Shown in pieces: positions 1 to 5,906 of a stretch of 9,943 bases of DNA (its first letter is position 1; every line of letters begins with the position of its first letter). Below the pieces are notes generated by a model, which was given only the letters and a program-made list of their open reading frames with translations, had not been told where the DNA came from and made no database searches. Origin of the DNA: Candidatus Njordarchaeota archaeon (GTDB taxonomy: Archaea > Asgardarchaeota > Njordarchaeia > Njordarchaeales > JAHKLH01). The stretch lies in assembly GCA_029856635.1 (NCBI GenBank), contig JAHKLH010000045.1, forward strand, positions 1-9,943, written 5' to 3'. A program made the translations under genes and the position numbers.

Positions 1-78
1 GTTATTTTGCAAAGCACTGAGCAAATAGAAGTTAATTTTATTATTTTTCAATAAATTTGAATCGTATTTTGGCTTCAT
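1..78 (-). CDS. Possible 5' end of a divergent leftward gene, partial
   Basis: On the minus strand an ATG at 78-76 opens a frame that stays open for 26 codons to the window edge; it begins MKPKYDSNLLKNNKI. An AT-rich TATA-like stretch (TTAAATATT on the minus strand, about 91-99) lies about 13-20 nt upstream of this ATG, roughly where a TATA box would sit for a leaderless or near-leaderless archaeal transcript. No Shine-Dalgarno-like sequence is visible. The peptide is too short and too Lys/Asn-rich to assign a family, and an open frame of this length can occur by chance in AT-rich DNA. A rival reading is that a rightward gene ends at the TAA at 52-54, since that frame is also open from the left edge for 17 codons. 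I cannot decide between them without more sequence. Confidence 0.25.
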   Translation of the reverse strand, partial: MKPKYDSNLLKNNKINFYLLSALQNN

Positions 79-190
79 GGCTTCTTGGTGAATATTTAAT
101 TTTTACTTTTACTATACTCTTCTCTGAATATTTCTAGAATGTTATGTCATTCCTTTTTTTGAGATAAGTGAGATTTTTAAGGGAGTTCTA
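79..190. other. Upstream region of the MCM gene, no gene seen
   Basis: This AT-rich stretch contains no supportable coding region. It holds an AT-rich box, TATTTAA at 93-99, that could act as a TATA element for the rightward MCM gene with a leader of about 70 nt, or on the other strand for the possible leftward frame at 1-78. A run of seven T residues at 154-160 could be an archaeal-type intrinsic terminator for anything entering from the left, or chance. The MCM reading frame is closed upstream by TGA at 125-127, with no ATG, GTG or TTG between that stop and 191. Confidence 0.4.
181..185 (+). promoter_or_regulatory. Shine-Dalgarno-like site of MCM
   Basis: GGGAG lies 5 nt before the GTG at 191. 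It matches the archaeal anti-Shine-Dalgarno core (GGAG of GGAGGTGAT), and it is what decides the GTG start, since no other start codon lies upstream in frame before the stop at 125-127. Confidence 0.55.
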
Positions 191-2311
191 GTGACAACCC
201 AAGTAGAGATAAATCAAGAGGATATTGGCCTAGCATTTAGTAAATTCATCCATGAGTTTGTTGCACCCGATAAAGAAGGGAAACCGAAGAAAATTTATGA
301 GGAACAACTTTACGAATTAGCATTTGGAGAAAAGGAGAAATTTTCATTGATAGTTGATTTTAATCATCTCTCAAAATTTGACATTGAAAATGATACCCAT
401 CTGGCTGAAGCACTTTTAGTGGATCCAGAAAATACCCTTAAAACGTTCACTCGTGTTTTACGAAATTTGTTAATTTCAACTGGTAATTTTACTGGAGAGG
501 AAGCTAGAAAGTATTTCGTAAGAATTAAAAATGTTGGTGAAGTACTTTCCATAAGATCCCTTCGTGCAGAGCATATAGGAAAAATTGTTAGGTTCCGTGG
601 AATTGTTTTAAAAGTGACGAAACCAAAGCAGTTACTACTTAGAGCACTTTGGAGATGTAATGTATGTGGTACGGAATTCGTGATGGAATACGAAGATGGA
701 GTATTTCGCAAACCGAAAAGATGCGCAAGTTTTCCTGCATGTACAAATACTCGTGATTTTATATTGCTTGAAAGAGGCCGTGAATATCTAGATTATCAAG
801 AAATAACTGTTCAAGAATTACCCGAGGAACTTCCACCGGGAAGATTACCTCAGAATGTTCCAGTAGTTCTTACGGGAGACCTTGTAGGAACAATTCGACC
901 CGGGGATCGAGTTATTGTGACAGCAATTTTAAAAGCACAGCCAACAAAGGCTCTGCGAGAAGGATCGCAATCTCTCTTTAACATTGTTGCATATGCGATT
1001 TATATTGAAGGAGAAAGTCCGGAGATGTACAAAGACATTGAATTAACAGAGGAAGAGAAAAGGATGATACTTTCCTTAAGAGATGACCCTAATCTAGAAC
1101 GAAAAATAATCGAGAGTATTGCACCATCAGTCTATGGTCATGACATAATCAAGAAAGCACTTGCAGCAGCATTGTTCAGTGGTGTTGAGAAACATTTACC
1201 TGATGGAACTAGAATTAGAGGTGATATTCATGTCTTACTTGTAGGGGATCCAGGTACTGCAAAATCACATCTGTTAAAATGTGTGGCAAGTGTTGCTCCT
1301 CGTGCAATCTATACTACGGGAAAAGGAGTATCCGCAGCGGGACTTACTGCTGCTGTTGTTAGAACAAAGGATGAGTGGACATTAGAAGCTGGTGTTTTGG
1401 TTCTTGCCGATCGTGGTATTGCTGTTATTGATGAATTTGATAAAATGAGGAAAGAGGATAGACAAGCACTTCATGAGGCAATGGAACAACAAAGTGTTTC
1501 TATAAGCAAAGCTGGTATTGTGGCTACATTAAATGCAAGAACAACAATAATTGCCGCTGCAAATCCAAAGTTTGGAAGATATATTGATCGAAAAGAGTTT
1601 AGTGAAAACGTAGATTTACCCCCTACAATATTATCGAGATTCGACCTTATCTTTGTGTTAAAGGACAAACCAAATGAAGAGGTTGATAGTTTATTTGCAG
1701 AGCAAATACTTAAGGTTCATTCCGGTGAACGACGGATAAAGCCTCCATTCTCACCAGAATTCCTGAAGAAATATATTATGTTTGCACGTGAATATATCAA
1801 ACCAAAGCTTACTAAAAAGGCTGCAGAAAAAATTAAAGAGTTTTATGTTAAAATGCGTTCATTAGCAAAAGCAACTGAAGAGGAATCCTTTAGTCAACCA
1901 ATTCCAATAACACCAAGATACTTACATGCTCTGATAAGGTTATCAGAAGCTCATGCGCGCATGTTACTAAAAGAAGAAGTTACTGAGGAAGATGTGGATT
2001 TTGCGATTGAATTAATGTTGTATTCTCTAAAGCAAGCGGGAATGGATCCGTCTACAAAGCAGATAGATATTGGTATAATAGAGGGAATGTCCGCTAAAAA
2101 AAGGTCCAAATATTTAAGAGTTCTTGAAATCATTGAGGAACTTTCTAAAACATATGGAGAGGCTGGTGTCCCAATAACTGAAGTGTACAAGAGAGCAGAA
2201 CAAGAGAGTATATCAAGAATATTTGTAGATAGAATAATTCAGAGAGAAATTAACAATGGGACACTATATGAACCAACTCCGGGAAGGCTTAAGTTTGCTC
2301 TAAGATCTTAG
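191..2311 (+). CDS. mcm: MCM replicative DNA helicase
   Basis: This is the archaeal minichromosome maintenance protein, the ATP-driven 3'-5' ring helicase that unwinds DNA at the replication fork, normally a homohexamer or double hexamer working with GINS and Cdc45/RecJ-like partners. The 706-residue product has the usual order. An N-terminal domain with an OB fold carries a zinc site at C156, C159, C178 and C184. The AAA+ core follows: Walker A GDPGTAKS at 352-359, pre-sensor-1 hairpin around 435-444 with K440, Walker B IDEFDKM at 413-419, sensor-1 N458, arginine finger in LSRFDL (R483), and sensor-2 R576 in ITPRYLHAL. A winged-helix domain spans about 635-705. All catalytic residues are present and there is no intein, although MCM is a known intein host. 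The start is GTG, supported by GGGAG 5 nt upstream. The length is a little above the usual archaeal MCM (about 650-700). The stop codon lies inside the 3' end of the convergent membrane-protein gene (12-bp overlap). The identification is secure; the gene's left-hand neighbour, often a GINS or PCNA gene in archaea, is not visible. Confidence 0.97.
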   Translation: MTTQVEINQEDIGLAFSKFIHEFVAPDKEGKPKKIYEEQLYELAFGEKEKFSLIVDFNHLSKFDIENDTHLAEALLVDPENTLKTFTRVLRNLLISTGNFTGEEARKYFVRIKNVGEVLSIRSLRAEHIGKIVRFRGIVLKVTKPKQLLLRALWRCNVCGTEFVMEYEDGVFRKPKRCASFPACTNTRDFILLERGREYLDYQEITVQELPEELPPGRLPQNVPVVLTGDLVGTIRPGDRVIVTAILKAQPTKALREGSQSLFNIVAYAIYIEGESPEMYKDIELTEEEKRMILSLRDDPNLERKIIESIAPSVYGHDIIKKALAAALFSGVEKHLPDGTRIRGDIHVLLVGDPGTAKSHLLKCVASVAPRAIYTTGKGVSAAGLTAAVVRTKDEWTLEAGVLVLADRGIAVIDEFDKMRKEDRQALHEAMEQQSVSISKAGIVATLNARTTIIAAANPKFGRYIDRKEFSENVDLPPTILSRFDLIFVLKDKPNEEVDSLFAEQILKVHSGERRIKPPFSPEFLKKYIMFAREYIKPKLTKKAAEKIKEFYVKMRSLAKATEEESFSQPIPITPRYLHALIRLSEAHARMLLKEEVTEEDVDFAIELMLYSLKQAGMDPSTKQIDIGIIEGMSAKKRSKYLRVLEIIEELSKTYGEAGVPITEVYKRAEQESISRIFVDRIIQREINNGTLYEPTPGRLKFALRS
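2300..2311. repeat. 12-bp palindrome forming both stop regions
   Basis: CTAAGATCTTAG reads the same on both strands. On the plus strand it is the last three codons and stop of MCM (Leu-Arg-Ser-stop); on the minus strand it is the last three codons and stop of the membrane-protein gene (also Leu-Arg-Ser-stop). The flanking bases do not extend the symmetry, so it is a short dyad with no loop rather than a classical terminator hairpin. Confidence 0.9.
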
Positions 2312-3424
2312 TAAGTATTCCACAATGATGAATAAGAACATTGCTAAAATCAATGAAAGCATTACTGAGAATTCTATTCCTATTACTTCCAAGATTCCTA
2401 TATGCTGATAGAAAATAGGTATGGAGAATGATGCGAGAGCCAAGAGAATTGCAAGAAAAACCTTGGGAAGGAGAGATTTAATGAATCCTACGAAGATCTC
2501 ACTAATTGAGGGAAGCGCAGCGATACCAGAGACATTATCAAGTAATCTTGGATTTTTCTTTAACTCATCCCTAATGAATGCATGGAGTTTTGAAGATATA
2601 TACATTAACGAACTTCTGTCAATGAAAGCGTAGCTTGTATATGCATCTTTAAGGAAGACTTTACTAATTCTACTTAGTCTCTCAGAAGTTTGAAGCGTAA
2701 CTCTTGCTTTTTCTTTTACCTCTCCCCTAGCTAACATCCTAAGCATTTGTTGAATTCTAATTAGTCTCTCTTTTAATGGGTTAAGCAGATTAGGTACATA
2801 CCCAGATGCACGAGATAATTCTATAAAGAAGAATGTTATTATTAAGAAAATGGCAAACTTTGAATTAATTACTCTGGGTATATCGCTTATTTGGGAGATT
2901 TGCGGTATTTCTACTGCTAGTGCATCAAATACATATGAAAATGGAAGCAAGAGAATTAGGATTATAGTCATATTTAGTATGTATGAGTATCTGCCAGAGA
3001 ACACGGATCCAAATCCAAGTAAACATATCAAAATGAATGCAGTAGTTATTAGTTCATAAATAAAATATGGAAATTCGGACATTAAGTAATTATTAAAGTT
3101 TATAATGTTATTCACGTCTTGAGGTGAGAAAAGAAGTATAGTTGCAAGAGTTTTAATAGCTGCCTCAAATCCGATAGTCATGCTAGCAGATGATGCATAG
3201 AATGGACTAATGAATATTGCAATAATAACAGCAATTGCAAAGATTATTGAGTATTTAATGAGTAAGATTAATCGATACAAATAATATATGTTAATTACAT
3301 CAGGTTTAAAAAGCGTGAATAGCATGTAAATGAAAATTAAATAAAAGAAAAACATTGAAAATCTGATAATTGTTTCTACCATTTTTATTTCTTTAATTTT
3401 CTTGCTAATTTCACCAAGCATCAT
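2300..3424 (-). CDS. Polytopic membrane protein, third gene of MoxR-DUF58 operon
   Basis: I do not recognise this 374-residue family. It has about seven or eight hydrophobic segments: near 18-38, 54-73, possibly 82-100, 122-144, 148-168, 188-205, 320-340 and 346-370. A hydrophilic, basic domain of about 115 residues (206-319), rich in predicted helix, lies between the last two groups and is probably cytoplasmic. There is no signal peptide, vWA, transglutaminase, DUF4129 or CARDB-type domain of the kinds often found beside DUF58 genes. The ATG at 3424 overlaps the TAA of the DUF58 gene by one base (TAATG), and GGTG lies 7 nt upstream, so translation is probably coupled; a second in-frame ATG follows at once at 3421. 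I infer a membrane subunit, or client, of the MoxR-DUF58 assembly from position alone. Coding status is strong given the length, the coupling and the membrane-protein pattern. Its last 12 bases overlap the end of the convergent MCM gene. Confidence 0.85.
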   Translation of the reverse strand: MMLGEISKKIKEIKMVETIIRFSMFFFYLIFIYMLFTLFKPDVINIYYLYRLILLIKYSIIFAIAVIIAIFISPFYASSASMTIGFEAAIKTLATILLFSPQDVNNIINFNNYLMSEFPYFIYELITTAFILICLLGFGSVFSGRYSYILNMTIILILLLPFSYVFDALAVEIPQISQISDIPRVINSKFAIFLIITFFFIELSRASGYVPNLLNPLKERLIRIQQMLRMLARGEVKEKARVTLQTSERLSRISKVFLKDAYTSYAFIDRSSLMYISSKLHAFIRDELKKNPRLLDNVSGIAALPSISEIFVGFIKSLLPKVFLAILLALASFSIPIFYQHIGILEVIGIEFSVMLSLILAMFLFIIVEYLLRS

Positions 3425-4830
3425 TACATGGCACCCAATCCAATGTGTTTCGCACGGATGTAAGCTTCAAGCACAGCAGGTATTATATCGGTTGGTCTTA
3501 CATCAAAAACCATAACACCATATTTGTTAATTCTCTGCTTAATTTCTACTCTTTTCCTCAAATAATCTCGATAAAGGGCCTCAAAAAATGCTCGTTCTAC
3601 GTCCGTCATCTTTGCTGGATCCGAAACGAAAAGGGGTGTTAAACATGCAATTATTATCACATGTAATTTATGAGCCACAGCATATTTGATAGCTTCTTCA
3701 ATAGTTTCTGGATCAGCTTCGAGATCTGTAATCACTATTGCTAAAGAATAACGTTTATCACGCTTTATAATTGCTTGAAATGCTGTCATTAAACTTGAAA
3801 GTCCACTTGCTCTTGCTCTTGCTAATGCATCAATTACTTCCAATAGATGACTTCGGCTTCGTTTTGCTTTAATAAATCTATGTATACGATCAGAAAATAA
3901 AACTAAACCAAATAAATCACGTGATCTAAATGCTAAATGCGCTAATAACAATGCTCCATCAATTGCATAGTCTAATTTTGTTCTAAATCGAAAACCACCA
4001 CCCATATTTCTTGAGCAGTCAACCACAATGTATAGCTTTATGTTTTTCTCTGCTTCGAATTCTTTAACGAGTAGTTTTCCTAATCTGGCAGAGGCTTTCC
4101 AATCAATGAGTTTTATTGGGTCAGATGGAAGAAATTCACGTAATCCCCAGAAGTCATACCCAAATCCCTTTTGTTTAATTTTATGTGTACCAAATAGAAA
4201 ACCACCTTGAATCTTCTTAAGAAGAAGATATCTTCTTACGGGCTCGTAAAGAGGATAAACCACAACCTCGCTAAAAATGTCAATTTGTTCACGAACTAAA
4301 AAGAAGCCAGCACTATCTCTAATAATAGCAACAATTGGCCCAATTTTGTATTCTCCTCTAACTAAACTGCGAAGAATATACGAAAATTCTACAGTCTTTT
4401 TTGGCGGCAGAGAAGTCATTATAAAGTTTTCTCCAAAGCTAATTTCAAATGCGTCTGGAACTAAATCACTTATTATCACGCAATCTAATCTAGCTCTTCC
4501 GAGATTAGTAATTCTAACAGAAACCAATATATAGTCTCCAGCAAAACATCTAGATGGTATGATTTTTCGTTCAATTTTGAGCTTTGGATTTTCCATGAAT
4601 GCTTTCGCATGAACATACATAATTAGAAAACTTGTTAGCATTAGGGTTCCAAACATAAGGAAAGGTATTGAGAAGTTGGTCATGGTTGAAATTCCTGGAG
4701 CAAAAGTAGTTAAATCAACTCCTATACTTTTCATAATATTATTGAATTCTACCATGCTGTAAAAAGCTAATGACATGAGGATACATGCAATTGCTGTTAA
4801 CAAATATGCTTTTCCAAAATTTGTCAGCAT
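3424..4830 (-). CDS. DUF58 / vWA-like membrane-anchored protein
   Basis: This is the DUF58 partner that commonly follows a MoxR ATPase. From the ATG at 4830 the product is 468 residues. Two N-terminal membrane helices lie at about 5-27 and 55-76. A beta-rich segment (about 84-190, with ITNLGRARLDCVIISDLVPD) resembles the DUF11/CARDB-like domains often seen before DUF58. The DUF58 signature is LIDWKASARLGKLLVKEFEAE, with D243, W244 and R249, followed by a von Willebrand A-like fold. The metal-site loop is DCSRNM (D271, S273, N275), so the third position of the usual DxSxS is Asn; ITD at 367-369 would supply the later acidic ligand. The role is not known biochemically for archaea; MoxR is thought to remodel or load such vWA proteins. 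The start was chosen because GGTGA, which contains the MoxR stop, lies 7 nt before this ATG. A longer form from TTG at 4863 (479 residues, 26-bp overlap with MoxR) has no Shine-Dalgarno-like site. Confidence 0.92.
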   Translation of the reverse strand: MLTNFGKAYLLTAIACILMSLAFYSMVEFNNIMKSIGVDLTTFAPGISTMTNFSIPFLMFGTLMLTSFLIMYVHAKAFMENPKLKIERKIIPSRCFAGDYILVSVRITNLGRARLDCVIISDLVPDAFEISFGENFIMTSLPPKKTVEFSYILRSLVRGEYKIGPIVAIIRDSAGFFLVREQIDIFSEVVVYPLYEPVRRYLLLKKIQGGFLFGTHKIKQKGFGYDFWGLREFLPSDPIKLIDWKASARLGKLLVKEFEAEKNIKLYIVVDCSRNMGGGFRFRTKLDYAIDGALLLAHLAFRSRDLFGLVLFSDRIHRFIKAKRSRSHLLEVIDALARARASGLSSLMTAFQAIIKRDKRYSLAIVITDLEADPETIEEAIKYAVAHKLHVIIIACLTPLFVSDPAKMTDVERAFFEALYRDYLRKRVEIKQRINKYGVMVFDVRPTDIIPAVLEAYIRAKHIGLGAM

Positions 4831-4837
4831 TAATTTT

Positions 4838-4842
4838 TCACC
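4838..4842 (-). promoter_or_regulatory. Shine-Dalgarno-like site of DUF58 gene inside the MoxR stop
   Basis: GGTGA on the minus strand, of which TGA is the MoxR stop codon, sits 7 nt before the ATG at 4830. This arrangement favours the ATG over the upstream TTG at 4863 and implies coupled translation of the two genes. Confidence 0.55.
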
Positions 4843-5803
4843 TAGGCGGAGATACTTTTTCAAGTGCGCTTTTCACAATATCTTCAGGTTTAACGCCACC
4901 TAGTTCTACTTCTGGTTTTAATATTATACGATGTTCTAGTGCTATATATGCAACATGCTTAACATCATCAGGAATTACATAATCACGTCCATTCATACAT
5001 GCATAACTCTTAGCAGCCATTAAAAGAGCTATTGATGCGCGCGGAGAACAGCCAATCAAAACACGGGGATCCTTTCTAATCGTCATTACAATATCTCTTA
5101 TGTATTTTAGAATTTCTTCATCAACGTACACTTTTTCTCGTACAAATTTCTGCATTGCGAGCACTGTTCGTTGACCAGTAACGGGCTTTGCCAGAACTCG
5201 GTCCATGGTCCTTAATTTTAGTTTTAGTATTTTTAACTCATCGTCTGCATCAGGATAATTAACTTTTACATATAGCATAAAACGAGATACTTGAGCCTCA
5301 GGTAATGGATACGTTCCCTCTAATTCTATTGGGTTCTGAGTAGCCAAAACTAGGAAAGGTCTTGGGAGTCTGTATGTTACTCCCTCAATAGTTACAGCCT
5401 TTTCCTCCATTGCCTCAAGCAAAGCAGCTTGTGTTTTAGGTGGGGCTCTGTTTATTTCATCAATAAGGACAATGTTTGCAAAAATTGGGCCTTTCTTGAA
5501 ACGGAAAGTACCTTCTTTTTGATCATAAATCATAGTACCTATAAGATCTGCTGGTAACATATCGGGAACCATCTGAATTCTTCTGAAACTCATGCTTAAA
5601 GTTGCGGCAAAGTTTTGTGCAGCCATGGTTTTGGCGACTCCAGGCGGGCCTTCAAGTAGAACGTGGCCTTCGCTTAATAAGGCTATGAATAATGCTTCTA
5701 TTACGTGATTCAATCCAACAATCGCTTTTTGCATTTCTCCTTTAACGGCATTCCATATCTCTTTTATAAACTCAACATCAACTATTTCCTCTGCATCAAA
5801 CAT
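4838..5803 (-). CDS. MoxR-family AAA+ ATPase
   Basis: This is a cytoplasmic AAA+ ATPase of the MoxR family, believed to act as a ring-shaped chaperone for vWA-domain proteins such as the DUF58 protein encoded immediately downstream. The 321-residue length is typical of the family. Visible motifs: Walker A GPPGVAKT at 52-59; the MoxR-type MVPDMLPADLIGT at 78-90; Walker B VLIDEINR at 112-119, followed by APPKTQAALLEAMEE; sensor-1 in ATQNP (N157); arginine finger in EAQVSRF (R174); sensor-2 in GCSPRAS (R255); and a C-terminal helical lid to residue 321. All catalytic residues are intact. The ATG at 5803 is preceded by GGCGGT with a 5-nt spacer. It is the first gene of a tight leftward operon with the DUF58 and membrane-protein genes and is transcribed divergently from the RNA polymerase gene. 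The client and pathway are not shown by the sequence. Confidence 0.96.
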   Translation of the reverse strand: MFDAEEIVDVEFIKEIWNAVKGEMQKAIVGLNHVIEALFIALLSEGHVLLEGPPGVAKTMAAQNFAATLSMSFRRIQMVPDMLPADLIGTMIYDQKEGTFRFKKGPIFANIVLIDEINRAPPKTQAALLEAMEEKAVTIEGVTYRLPRPFLVLATQNPIELEGTYPLPEAQVSRFMLYVKVNYPDADDELKILKLKLRTMDRVLAKPVTGQRTVLAMQKFVREKVYVDEEILKYIRDIVMTIRKDPRVLIGCSPRASIALLMAAKSYACMNGRDYVIPDDVKHVAYIALEHRIILKPEVELGGVKPEDIVKSALEKVSPPR

Positions 5804-5808
5804 CTAAT

Positions 5809-5814
5809 ACCGCC
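5809..5814 (-). promoter_or_regulatory. Shine-Dalgarno-like site of MoxR
   Basis: GGCGGT on the minus strand, one mismatch from GGAGGT, lies 5 nt before the ATG at 5803 and supports that start. Confidence 0.45.
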
Positions 5815-5838
5815 TAAAAAATAATATCATCATGAAAG

Positions 5839-5845
5839 TATTATA
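5839..5845 (-). promoter_or_regulatory. Candidate TATA box of the MoxR operon
   Basis: TATAATA on the minus strand is centred about 26 nt before position 5816. Transcription starting there would give a leader of about 13 nt that just includes the GGCGGT site. The spacing fits archaeal promoters, but the region is AT-rich, so chance matches are easy. Confidence 0.4.
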
Positions 5846-5857
5846 CAAAAATTGAAA

Positions 5858-5870
5858 ATTGTTAAACAAT
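5858..5870. repeat. 13-bp inverted repeat between divergent promoters
   Basis: ATTGTT-A-AACAAT is a perfect 6-bp inverted repeat around one central base. It lies about midway in the 103-bp gap between the divergent MoxR and RNA polymerase genes, upstream of the candidate TATA box of each. It could be an operator for a dimeric regulator. Its core GTTAAAC could also serve as part of a TATA element for the rightward gene. Confidence 0.4.
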
Positions 5871-5882
5871 AAATAAAAATTA
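5868..5882 (+). promoter_or_regulatory. Candidate TATA region of the RNA polymerase gene
   Basis: The AT-rich stretch AATAAATAAAAATTA is centred about 32 nt before the ATG at 5907, so transcription would begin around 5900 and give a very short leader. GTTAAAC just upstream (5861-5867) is an alternative core, with a leader of about 17 nt. Neither is a strong consensus match. Confidence 0.3.
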
Positions 5883-5906
5883 TTCTTTTTTACATTTTTT
5901 TGGAGA

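Noticed and set aside
154..160. T-run as terminator of an upstream gene
   Set aside because: T-runs are frequent in this AT-rich DNA and no upstream gene is established, so it is only mentioned in the region note.
364..2190. Minus-strand open frames inside MCM
   Set aside because: They are antisense to conserved MCM domains and their translations are low-complexity, Ser/Ile-rich sequence without family features.
2300..2311. The palindrome as a bidirectional transcription terminator
   Set aside because: It has no loop, the stem cannot be extended, and no T-run follows on either strand; as RNA it would form at most a few weak pairs.
2421..4982. Plus-strand open frames across the MoxR operon
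   Set aside because: They are antisense to three well-supported genes, are short, and overlap membrane helices or catalytic motifs of the real genes.
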